Assembly (NCBI GenBank): GCA_028679985.1
Contig: JAJRAH010000096.1
Location: 1-6,397 of the forward strand
Length of the DNA: 6,397 nucleotides
Direction of reading: 5' to 3'
DNA from: Methanomassiliicoccales archaeon
GTDB lineage: Archaea; Thermoplasmatota; Thermoplasmata; Methanomassiliicoccales; JACIVX01
Shown here: positions 1 to 6,294 of the stretch, piece by piece
Layout: each line of letters starts with the position of its first letter
Numbering within the stretch: position 1 is the first letter of the stretch
Translations under genes and position numbers: made by a program
The notes under the pieces: model-generated
The model's database searches: none
What the model was told of the DNA's origin: nothing
The model's input: the letters and a program-made list of their open reading frames with translations, nothing else

Positions 1-1475
1 GCGTTCAGAGGCCTCTACCTGTTCTCGTCACTGCAATGGGCGACTTCATCAAGAGAGGCGTGAGCGCCCCTGGTTTGGATAGGAAGAAGCGGTGGAGATT
101 CACGCCGACCGTGAAGAAAGGTGACTGTGTCGGTCCGGGACAGGTGATCGGCAAAGTGCCGGAGGGCTACATCGAGCACAGAGTCATGGTCCCTCCTGGT
201 CTAGAAGGGGTCGTAACCGAAGTGAAAGAGGGCGAGTTCGTCATTGAGGACACCGTGTGCACTATTGGTGGGAAAGGCGTCCAGATGCTTCAGAAATGGC
301 CTGTGAGGAGCGGTAGGCCCTTCACCAAGAAGATCCCCCCGGACGTTCCCCTCATAACCGGCCAGAGGATACTCGACACACTGTTCCCTCTGGCTAAGGG
401 AGGTACCGGCGCCATCCCGGGTGGTTTCGGTACCGGGAAGACCGTCACCCAGCAACAGCTCGCGAAGTGGAGCGACTCCGAGATCGTCGTGTACATAGGA
501 TGCGGGGAGAGGGGCAACGAGATGACCGAAGTGCTTGCGACTTTCCCGAAGTTGGAAGACCCCAAGACGGGAGAGCCGCTGATGGGTAGGACCGTGCTCA
601 TAGCAAACACATCGAACATGCCGGTCGCTGCAAGGGAAGCTTCGGTCTACACCGGAATGACAATCGCTGAATACTATAGGGATATGGGCTACGACGTGTC
701 GCTCATGGCCGACTCCACCTCCAGATGGGCGGAGGCGATGAGAGAGATATCCTCCAGGCTCGAGGAGATGCCTGGCGAAGAAGGATTCCCGGCGTATCTG
801 GCTGCTAGGCTATCTGACTTCTATGAGAGGGCGGGACGGGTGGAAACACTCGGCGGCAGCAAAGGGGCGGTTTCTGTCGTGGGTGCGGTGTCGCCGCCTG
901 GCGGGGACCTGAGCGAGCCGGTGACGCAGAACACGCTGAGGATCGTGAGGGTGTTCTGGGCGCTCGACTCCAAGCTCCGGGAGCGGAGGCACTTCCCCGC
1001 GATCAACTGGCTGACATCTTATTCACTATACACGTCCAATCTCGATCCTTGGTACAGGAAGAATGTGGCCGAGGACTTCCCCGAACTGAGGGCCTGGGCG
1101 ATGGACATACTGCAGAAGGAAGCGGAGCTCCAGGAAATCGTCCAGCTCGTGGGATCCGACGCATTGCCCGAGGAGCAGAAGCTCACGCTCGAGGTAGCGA
1201 GGATGATCAGGGAGATCTTCCTGCAGCAGAACGCGTATCATCCAGTTGACACCTACTCGCCTCTCGGCAGGCAGTACGTCTGCATGAAGACCATCAGGCG
1301 CTTCGCGGACCTCGCCAGGAAGGCAGTGGAGAGCGAGGTCCCCATCGAGCTCATCGTCGATCTGCCGGTGCGGAACAGACTGGTCAAATCCAAATTGGAA
1401 CTCAACGTCGACCAGGAACTCGAGGGGATCAACAAAGAGATGGAGAAACAATTCGAAGGCTTGGGGGGCAAGTAA
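1..1475 (+). CDS. atpA: A-type ATP synthase catalytic subunit A (5' partial)
   Basis: This is the catalytic, nucleotide-hydrolysing or -synthesising subunit of the cytoplasmic A1 sector of the archaeal A1Ao ATP synthase. The reading frame is open from base 3 (VQRPLPVLVTAMGDFIKRG), which matches the conserved 'QRPL...GDFI.RG' segment of subunit A. The ATG at 36 is therefore internal. About 490 residues are visible and roughly 90-100 N-terminal ones are missing compared with the usual ~580. Visible residues 15 to about 95 are the insertion typical of A subunits and absent from F-type beta. The P-loop GGFGTGKT lies at 420-443, the catalytic glutamate motif GER at 504-512, and the Walker B aspartate at 711-713 in DVSLMADSTSRW. 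The usual archaeal P-loop is GPFGSGKT, so two positions differ here. There is no intein at the P-loop, a common insertion site in Thermoplasma and Pyrococcus. The stop TAA overlaps the atpB ATG by one base. The family assignment is certain. Confidence 0.98.
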   Translation, partial: VQRPLPVLVTAMGDFIKRGVSAPGLDRKKRWRFTPTVKKGDCVGPGQVIGKVPEGYIEHRVMVPPGLEGVVTEVKEGEFVIEDTVCTIGGKGVQMLQKWPVRSGRPFTKKIPPDVPLITGQRILDTLFPLAKGGTGAIPGGFGTGKTVTQQQLAKWSDSEIVVYIGCGERGNEMTEVLATFPKLEDPKTGEPLMGRTVLIANTSNMPVAAREASVYTGMTIAEYYRDMGYDVSLMADSTSRWAEAMREISSRLEEMPGEEGFPAYLAARLSDFYERAGRVETLGGSKGAVSVVGAVSPPGGDLSEPVTQNTLRIVRVFWALDSKLRERRHFPAINWLTSYSLYTSNLDPWYRKNVAEDFPELRAWAMDILQKEAELQEIVQLVGSDALPEEQKLTLEVARMIREIFLQQNAYHPVDTYSPLGRQYVCMKTIRRFADLARKAVESEVPIELIVDLPVRNRLVKSKLELNVDQELEGINKEMEKQFEGLGGK

Positions 1476-2860
1476 TGATTCCTAAAGAGTATCGCACCAT
1501 AACGCAGATTGCGGGGCCTCTCGTGTTCGTGGAAAAGACCGAGCCTGTCGGTTACGGCGAGCTGGCCGCCGTCACGATGCCGGACGGGTCGGTCAAGAGA
1601 GGACAGGTCCTCGACACTTCGAAGGACCTAGTCGTGATCCAAGTGTTCGAGGGCACCGCCGGAATCGAGAAGGCGTCTGGCGTCAAGTTCCTCGGCGAGA
1701 CGATGAAGATGCCAGTATCACAGGACATGCTCGGAAGGATTCTCAGCGGGTCCGGGGAGCCGCTTGACGGCGGTCCGCCGATCGTGCCCGACGATAGAAT
1801 CGACATCATCGGTTCAGCTATCAATCCGTGGGCCAGAGACGAGCCCAAGGAGTTCATCCAGACGGGTGTGTCGGCGATCGACGGGATGAACACGCTCGTC
1901 AGGGGTCAGAAGTTGCCGATATTCTCGGGGAGCGGTCTGCCGCACAATGACATCGCGCTCCAGATCGCGAGGCAGGCGAAGGTGAGAGGCAAGGATGAGG
2001 AGTTTGCCGTGGTTTTCGCCGCGATGGGCATCACCAACGAGGAAGCGCAGTACTTCATGTCCGACTTCGAAAGAACCGGAGCTCTCAAGAGGGCCGTCGT
2101 CTTCATGAATCTTGCCGACGATCCTGCGATCGAGAGGATCATCACTCCCCGACTTGCGCTCACTACCGCGGAGTACCTGGCATACAACCTCGGCATGCAC
2201 GTGCTGGTCATCCTCACCGACATAACGAACTACTGCGAAGCCCTGAGACAGATAGGGGCCGCGAGGGAGGAAGTGCCTGGGAGGAGAGGCTATCCAGGGT
2301 ACATGTACACCGACCTCGCCACGCTATACGAGAGGGCGGGGAGGATTAAGGGCAAGAAAGGATCGATCACGCAGATTCCCATACTCTCCATGCCCGGTGA
2401 TGACATAACGCATCCGATCTCCGACCTCAGCGGCTACATCACCGAGGGGCAGATAGTAGCTGCAAGGGACCTGCACAGATCCGGCATATATCCGCCGATA
2501 AACGTCGGTGCATCGCTTTCGAGACTGATGAACGCCGGCATAGGTCCAGGGCTGACCAGGGAGGATCACAAGGCCGTGTCAGACCAATGCTATGCGGCCT
2601 ACGCGGAAGGCAAGGACCTGCGGGGGCTAGTCGCCATCGTCGGCAAGGACTCCTTGTCCGAGAGGGACAAGAAGTTCCTGGACTTCGCAGACCTGTTCGA
2701 GCGCAGATTCGTGAGACAGGACAGGGAAGAGGACAGAGACATCGAGACGACCCTCGAGATAGCATGGGATCTGCTCGCGACGCTGCCGGAGGGGCAGCTC
2801 ACCCGTATCGACAGGAAGTACATCGAGAAGTACCATCCTGCGCATAAGAAGAGTGAATAG
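1475..2860 (+). CDS. atpB: A-type ATP synthase regulatory subunit B
   Basis: This is the non-catalytic nucleotide-binding subunit that alternates with A in the A3B3 hexamer. It is 461 residues long, normal for the family. The N-terminal beta-barrel covers about residues 1-75 (ITQIAGPLVFVE). The central nucleotide-binding fold follows, and its Walker A region is degenerate: SGSGLPHND at 1925-1951 (residues 151-159), with no lysine. This is the B-subunit hallmark. R350 in ASLSRLMNAG (2522-2524) is the expected arginine finger reaching into the catalytic site of A. The C-terminal helical domain includes FERRFVRQ. The start ATG overlaps the atpA stop (TAATG), and a GGGGGG run at 1463-1468 sits 6 nt upstream and may act as ribosome binding site, so translation is probably coupled. 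atpD follows after 2 nt. No truncation or frameshift is seen. Confidence 0.98.
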   Translation: MIPKEYRTITQIAGPLVFVEKTEPVGYGELAAVTMPDGSVKRGQVLDTSKDLVVIQVFEGTAGIEKASGVKFLGETMKMPVSQDMLGRILSGSGEPLDGGPPIVPDDRIDIIGSAINPWARDEPKEFIQTGVSAIDGMNTLVRGQKLPIFSGSGLPHNDIALQIARQAKVRGKDEEFAVVFAAMGITNEEAQYFMSDFERTGALKRAVVFMNLADDPAIERIITPRLALTTAEYLAYNLGMHVLVILTDITNYCEALRQIGAAREEVPGRRGYPGYMYTDLATLYERAGRIKGKKGSITQIPILSMPGDDITHPISDLSGYITEGQIVAARDLHRSGIYPPINVGASLSRLMNAGIGPGLTREDHKAVSDQCYAAYAEGKDLRGLVAIVGKDSLSERDKKFLDFADLFERRFVRQDREEDRDIETTLEIAWDLLATLPEGQLTRIDRKYIEKYHPAHKKSE

Positions 2861-2862
2861 AG

Positions 2863-3498
2863 ATGGCAAAGAAGGAAGTGAATCCGACCCGGTCAGAACT
2901 GCTCGAGATAAAGAAGAAGATCAAGCTAACCGAGGCCGGGCACAAGATCCTGAAGATGAAGAGGGACGGGCTCATCCTCGAATTCTTCAAGATATTGGAA
3001 GAGGCAAAGGGCGTGCGCCGGAAGATCGTGGAGGACTACGAGAAGGCGATGGAGAAGATCGCGATCGCCGATGCAGTGGATGGCGTGATCGCAGTGAAAT
3101 CCGCCGCTTTCGCGCTCAAAGCCCATCCGGAGATAAAGCTGCGGAGCAAGAACATCATGGGCCTTGTCGTCCCGGAGATCGACGCGACCAGCGTCAGGAC
3201 GACGCTCGACAAGAGGGGCTACGGCGTCATAGGCACGAGCACCTTCATCGACGAAGCGGCCGAGGCGTTCGAGGACCTCGTCGAGACGATAATCAAGGCT
3301 GCCGAGATCGAGACGACGATGAAACGCCTTCTGGACGAGATTGAGAAGACCAAGCGCAGGGTGAACGCTCTCGAGTACAAAGTCATCCCCGAACTCAATG
3401 AGGCCGAGGACTTCATCGAGTTCCGTCTCGAGGAGATGGAAAGGGAGAATATATTCAGAATGAAGAGGATCAAGCAGAAGGCCGGGGTGATCGAGTGA
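2863..3498 (+). CDS. atpD: A-type ATP synthase central stalk subunit D
   Basis: This is the central rotor-shaft subunit, the functional equivalent of F-type gamma, that transmits rotation from the membrane ring to the A3B3 head. It has 211 residues, the usual length. The family N-terminal signature is present (VNPTRSELLEIKKKIKLTEAGHKILKMKRD, split here as VNPTRSELLEIKKK then IKLTEAGHKILKMKRD). So is the C-terminal signature VNALEYKVIPEL, followed by EMERENIFRMKRIK. The two ends (about residues 5-70 and 130-205) are long charged helices that would pair as an antiparallel coiled coil. The middle (about 75-125) is the short globular part. The ATG lies 2 nt after the atpB stop, with a weak GTGA at 2853-2856 as possible ribosome binding site. 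The last codons overlap the start of the next small gene. Confidence 0.97.
   Translation: MAKKEVNPTRSELLEIKKKIKLTEAGHKILKMKRDGLILEFFKILEEAKGVRRKIVEDYEKAMEKIAIADAVDGVIAVKSAAFALKAHPEIKLRSKNIMGLVVPEIDATSVRTTLDKRGYGVIGTSTFIDEAAEAFEDLVETIIKAAEIETTMKRLLDEIEKTKRRVNALEYKVIPELNEAEDFIEFRLEEMERENIFRMKRIKQKAGVIE
3484..3492 (+). promoter_or_regulatory. Ribosome binding site for the 40-aa ATPase-operon peptide
   Basis: GGGGTGATC is the best match in this operon to the archaeal Shine-Dalgarno consensus (AGGAGGTGAT, complementary to the 16S rRNA 3' end). It lies inside the last codons of atpD, 5 nt (GGTG core to start) before the GTG at 3495. It supports choosing that GTG as a real start rather than the internal ATG at 3540, which would begin inside the hydrophobic segment. 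Confidence 0.6.
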
Positions 3499-3617
3499 GG
3501 TTCATCGACATCAACGACCCTAAGAAGAAAGCGTTCCTGATGCGGTTCTTCTGGGCGATCTCCACCTTCATGCTGCTGTTCGGATTCGTCATTATGATGC
3601 TGTACTGGAACGCATGA
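3495..3617 (+). CDS. Single-pass membrane microprotein (40 aa) at the end of the ATP synthase operon
   Basis: I do not recognise this gene. The frame runs from GTG at 3495 to TGA at 3615-3617 and overlaps the atpD stop as GTGA, so it would be translated by coupling, helped by a GGGGTGATC site just upstream. The product begins MRFIDINDPKKKAF. Residues 18-38, FFWAISTFMLLFGFVIMMLYW, written in two parts as FFWAISTFML and LFGFVIMMLYW, form one strongly hydrophobic helix that ends almost at the C terminus. The KKK before the helix suggests the short N-terminal tail faces the cytoplasm. It occupies the place where Methanosarcina carries ahaG (aha...ABDG), another small hydrophobic product of unknown role; that parallel is positional only. 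It may be an assembly factor or accessory subunit of the Ao sector, but function is inference. Non-random coding is supported by the overlap, ribosome binding site and clean amphipathic-tail/helix architecture. Confidence 0.8.
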   Translation: MRFIDINDPKKKAFLMRFFWAISTFMLLFGFVIMMLYWNA

Positions 3618-3624
3618 AGGATGC

Positions 3625-5097
3625 TTAGTTGAAGTTCTTCATAAGACATTTGCAGGTGCCCAGGTGTACGACCGGGAGCTTGGCCGGATCGGGATTGAAG
3701 TTGTGCATTCTCTGGTAACTGGTCTGCGCCTGCCATGTCGATGCATTTATCAATCTCACCCCTCTGTAGTCCGAGATGCCGGCGCCGTGGACATGCCCTG
3801 TGACGAAGAAGTCCGGCACCGCGTCTATGACAAGGAAGTCCTTCTTCTCGGGCGCGATAGGGGTCTTGCCTCCGTAGGTCGGAGCCAAGTGTCTCCTGCG
3901 GAGCATCTCCTTCATCGCCTCAAGAGGATTGTTGTAAGTGAGGCCCTTTATGCTCCCTATCAAATCGTCCATGCTTCTGCCGTGGTACGAGAGAATCAGG
4001 CGTCCTTCAATTTCCACATAGCAAGGATTGCCGACGAATAGAACCTGCGAATCGAACATGTCCTTGATTTCCTTCGGAAAGGCAGGTTGTGGCTCAGCTG
4101 GCCTCACGGCATCGTGGTTGCCCGGCTGCACAATCAGCTTGATGCCGTCAGGGATGTCCTTCAATAGCTCGCTCAACAGCTCGTATTGCTTGAAAATGTC
4201 ATCGACGAGCAGCTCCTCCTCTTGGTCCGGGAACACTCCGATCCCGTCCACGCAGTCGCCCGGCACGAGGACGTACCTCACTCCCTCGTAGTATCCTTCA
4301 TTTCTAAGCCAGCTCATCATGTCATTCCACGGTCGCTGGAGGAAGGCGTTGCTTCCGACGTGTATGTCCGACACGAACGCTATCGACGATGAGGAATCAC
4401 TCTTCTCCATAGGACCTCTGAGCGGGATGTCGGGTCTGATGATTTCATCAACCACGAGTATCTCGCCTTTCCTGTTCGTCTTTCCCACTATTCCGATGAC
4501 CTCGTCCGGGACGACCGAATCGCTTATCGCAGAGGAGTCCTTCAGGATCAAAGCCAGGCACCTTGCCTCTTCATCCTCGATTTCCAGCATTCTGTGTCCG
4601 TTCTTTGTCTCCCGGACTTCATTTACGATTGCGACGACTCTCACATCGCGGTCAAGCTTGAGCGCCTTGGATATCGGAACACATCCGGCAAGCTCCCTCC
4701 GATGCACAAGCATCCGCTTGATCGTCTTGAAGCGGTCGGCGAAGTATCTGGCAAAATCGTTAATGTTGCCCTCGCACGTGGAGTTGCCGGTGATGTCCCT
4801 CATCACCTTCACTTCGCCCGCGATCGTCCTCCCTGACTGGACTTCGCGCAGGAAATGCTCGTCCCGAGTAGCGACTTCTTCCACGCTCTGAGGTACGGAA
4901 GGAGTTATGGAGGTCTCGATCGCGCTCGATCGGCTGACAAGATCGCTCAGGGTTATTATCAGTGGTTGCTGCTCCAGGGATGACAGGGCAGTGTGGACGA
5001 AGGCCAGAGGGTCTTCCTTGGTCAATACTAACTCGGCCGCGTCCGGCTCGAGGAGGATGCCCTCTCTCGCCAATCTCTCCAAAACTCTGTCCCTCAT
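3625..5097 (-). CDS. polB: DNA polymerase D (Pol II) small subunit DP1, 3'-5' exonuclease
   Basis: DP1 is the proofreading subunit of archaeal family D DNA polymerase and partners with the large polymerase subunit DP2, which is not in this window. With the start at 5097 the protein has 490 residues. Order: N-terminal helical domain (1 to about 65); a polar linker; the conserved DITGNSTCEGNINDF region (about 101-115); an OB-fold (about 150-222); and a C-terminal calcineurin-like/Mre11-type phosphoesterase. The metal and catalytic motifs are all present: SDIH (D244, H246), GDCVD (D281), PGNHD (N327, H328), YHGRS (H372) and GHVH (H435, H437). The exonuclease is therefore probably active. An upstream in-frame ATG at 5166 would add 23 residues, but it lies in the divergent UPF0201 gene and upstream of the TATA box. 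I prefer 5097, about 29 nt downstream of that box with GGGAG just before it. The stop TAA is 7 nt from the end of the ATPase operon. Alternative names are dp1 and polD1. Confidence 0.95.
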   Translation of the reverse strand: MRDRVLERLAREGILLEPDAAELVLTKEDPLAFVHTALSSLEQQPLIITLSDLVSRSSAIETSITPSVPQSVEEVATRDEHFLREVQSGRTIAGEVKVMRDITGNSTCEGNINDFARYFADRFKTIKRMLVHRRELAGCVPISKALKLDRDVRVVAIVNEVRETKNGHRMLEIEDEEARCLALILKDSSAISDSVVPDEVIGIVGKTNRKGEILVVDEIIRPDIPLRGPMEKSDSSSSIAFVSDIHVGSNAFLQRPWNDMMSWLRNEGYYEGVRYVLVPGDCVDGIGVFPDQEEELLVDDIFKQYELLSELLKDIPDGIKLIVQPGNHDAVRPAEPQPAFPKEIKDMFDSQVLFVGNPCYVEIEGRLILSYHGRSMDDLIGSIKGLTYNNPLEAMKEMLRRRHLAPTYGGKTPIAPEKKDFLVIDAVPDFFVTGHVHGAGISDYRGVRLINASTWQAQTSYQRMHNFNPDPAKLPVVHLGTCKCLMKNFN

Positions 5098-5121
5098 CGT
5101 CTCCCAAGATTCAGGAGTCCC

Positions 5122-5130
5122 ATTTAAATA
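5122..5130. promoter_or_regulatory. Shared palindromic TATA box of a divergent promoter (polB / UPF0201)
   Basis: ATTTAAAT at 5122-5129 is a perfect 8-bp palindrome in an otherwise GC-rich 55-bp gap (5098-5152). It fits an archaeal TATA box on both strands: ATTTAAATA rightward and TATTTAAAT leftward. Its centre is about 27.5 nt from the UPF0201 ATG (5153) and about 28.5 nt from the DP1 ATG (5097). Archaeal transcription normally starts about 25-30 nt from the TATA centre, so transcripts would start at or near the start codon in both directions. On the minus strand GGAAAAAG directly precedes the box and resembles a purine-rich BRE. The plus-strand flank (GGAGTCCC) is a poorer BRE, so the DP1 direction may be stronger. 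That strength difference is inference. Confidence 0.7.
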
Positions 5131-5152
5131 CTTTTTCCGGTATCCGGGAGGC

Positions 5153-5530
5153 ATGCCCTCGATCACGCTGCGCGTGAGGTGCTATCCCACCGAAGATCCG
5201 AAGAAGGTGCAAGAAGCGCTGCTTAAGCTGTTCCCCGAGTGCTCCTTGGACGAGTACGAAGGAGGCTACGTCGGTCGCGCTTCCTCAGCGGACAGGTTCA
5301 AGGAGATCCTGAGAAACCTGAGAATCCGGGACACTGCAAGAAGCGTAATGCTCAGAGGCATCGTCGGGAATCGGACGAGCTTCGCCGTAAACAAGCAAGT
5401 GGCATACATCGGGAAGGTTAGCTTCGTCGAAGATGTGCCACCTCTCGGAGGCATAGAGATTGTGATCGAGGACGAGAGTCTGGAGCAGCTTATCGACGAG
5501 ATTGCTCCTAGGACTGTCGACGGGGAATAG
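5153..5530 (+). CDS. UPF0201 / COG1325 family RNA-binding protein
   Basis: This 125-residue protein belongs to the archaeal UPF0201 family (COG1325, described as a predicted exosome-associated RNA-binding protein with a dsRBD-like fold). Its biochemical role is not established. Family features visible are the N-terminal RVRCYPTEDPKKVQEAL, the central RDTARSVMLRGI, and the most conserved stretch FAVNKQVAYIGKVSFVEDVPPLG (cited in parts: FAVNKQVAYIGK and VSFVEDVPPLG), followed by IEIVIE. The ATG at 5153 gives the normal family N terminus. The frame is open further upstream to 4907, but that part is antisense to DP1 and lies before the TATA box. GGGAGG sits only 1 nt before the ATG, too close for a normal ribosome binding site, which fits leaderless translation. 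The TIM-barrel gene follows after 2 nt, so the two are probably cotranscribed. Confidence 0.9.
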   Translation: MPSITLRVRCYPTEDPKKVQEALLKLFPECSLDEYEGGYVGRASSADRFKEILRNLRIRDTARSVMLRGIVGNRTSFAVNKQVAYIGKVSFVEDVPPLGGIEIVIEDESLEQLIDEIAPRTVDGE

Positions 5531-5532
5531 GT

Positions 5533-6294
5533 ATGATAGCTGTTTCTTCACCGGTTTTCTCAATGCTGGATTTCGAGATGGCGCTCGGCTTCGTGAGCCA
5601 GAAGTTCAAGGCCTGGGAGATCATCGGCGAGGGTCTGCATTTCCTCCCGGAGATCGAGGAAAGACTCCTGGAAGTCTCGTCATCCTACGACGTGAAGTTC
5701 TCGGCCCATGGGCCACTGAGCGATGTGAACATCGGAAGCCTCAATCCGCGGCTCAGAGAGGCTGCGACAAAGGAGATAACGGACGGTTTGTACTCCGCGG
5801 GCCGCATGGGATTCGAGGTCTACACGATTCACCCTGGTTTTTGGACTCCGATAGGCGTGCTCGACAGCGAGGCCGTCTACAAGGCAGTCCGCGAGTCGCT
5901 GTCGGAAATCGATAGGGTCTCGAAGGACGCGGGCGTGAAGGTAGCACTCGAGAACATGCCAGATATGCCGATCACAATGGGGAAGACGCCGGCCGATCTC
6001 TTCTCCATGCTCGAGGGAACGGATCTAGGCATATGCTTCGACGTCGGACACGCTCACACCGCAGGGACGGTCAACGATTTCCTCGCTCACGCTGACAAGT
6101 TCACGAATGTCCATATTCACGATAATCGAGGAAAGAGTGACGAGCATTTGCCAGTTGGCGATGGCAGCGTGGATTTCAAGAAGGTCATGGCTGACCTCCG
6201 AGCATACAAAGGCAGGCTTGTCATCGAAGCTAGGAGCTTGATGGACGCAGAGTTGTCAAGAGAGCGTTTGACGAAGATCATCGAGAACGCCTAG
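5533..6294 (+). CDS. TIM-barrel metalloenzyme, xylose isomerase-like / endonuclease IV superfamily (COG1082 type)
   Basis: This 253-residue protein belongs to the AP-endonuclease-2/xylose isomerase-like TIM-barrel superfamily. Known members are sugar-phosphate isomerases or epimerases and the DNA-repair endonuclease IV; the substrate here cannot be read from sequence. Strand-end motifs in order are SAHGP (H59), TIHPG (H100), ALENMPD (E140), CFDVGHAH (D170, H173), VHIHDN (H194, H196), SDEHLPVGDG (D203, H205) and VIEAR (E232). These can be paired one-to-one with the nine trinuclear-zinc ligands of E. coli endonuclease IV (H69, H109, E145, D179, H182, H216, D229, H231, E261), although many isomerases share most of them. 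The protein is somewhat shorter than Nfo (285). It starts 2 nt after the UPF0201 stop with GGGG at 5522-5525 as possible ribosome binding site. Its stop overlaps the stop of a convergent zinc-ribbon gene. Superfamily is sure, specific activity is not. Confidence 0.88.
   Translation: MIAVSSPVFSMLDFEMALGFVSQKFKAWEIIGEGLHFLPEIEERLLEVSSSYDVKFSAHGPLSDVNIGSLNPRLREAATKEITDGLYSAGRMGFEVYTIHPGFWTPIGVLDSEAVYKAVRESLSEIDRVSKDAGVKVALENMPDMPITMGKTPADLFSMLEGTDLGICFDVGHAHTAGTVNDFLAHADKFTNVHIHDNRGKSDEHLPVGDGSVDFKKVMADLRAYKGRLVIEARSLMDAELSRERLTKIIENA

Noticed and set aside
36..38. ATG at 36 as the true start of atpA
   Set aside because: The frame is open to the window edge, and the upstream residues (QRPL) match the conserved subunit A sequence, so the gene is cut by the window.
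420..443. Intein at the atpA P-loop
   Set aside because: The protein reads continuously through IPGGFGTGKTVTQQQLAKW without insertion.
1026..1451. 141-codon minus-strand frame inside atpA, and similar ones in atpB (1814-2200, 2439-2765)
   Set aside because: No domain is seen and they are opposite highly conserved ATPase codons; expected by chance at this GC content.
2853..3344. 163-codon plus-strand frame over atpD
   Set aside because: It is rich in Arg, Asp, Gly and Glu with no recognisable domain and lies in another frame of the well-supported atpD; a coding shadow.
3540..3542. Internal ATG as start of the membrane microprotein
   Set aside because: It would leave a 25-residue peptide starting at the edge of the hydrophobic helix; the GTG at 3495 has the ribosome binding site and stop-start overlap.
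4319..4891. 190-codon plus-strand frame antisense to polB (also 3664-4041)
   Set aside because: The translation is Ser/Thr-rich shadow of a GC-rich gene, with no motif or ribosome binding site, opposite conserved DP1 OB-fold and phosphoesterase codons.
4907..5152. Upstream open extension of the UPF0201 frame (would make a 207-aa protein)
   Set aside because: It is antisense to the conserved DP1 N terminus, crosses the TATA box, and the family N terminus begins at the ATG at 5153.
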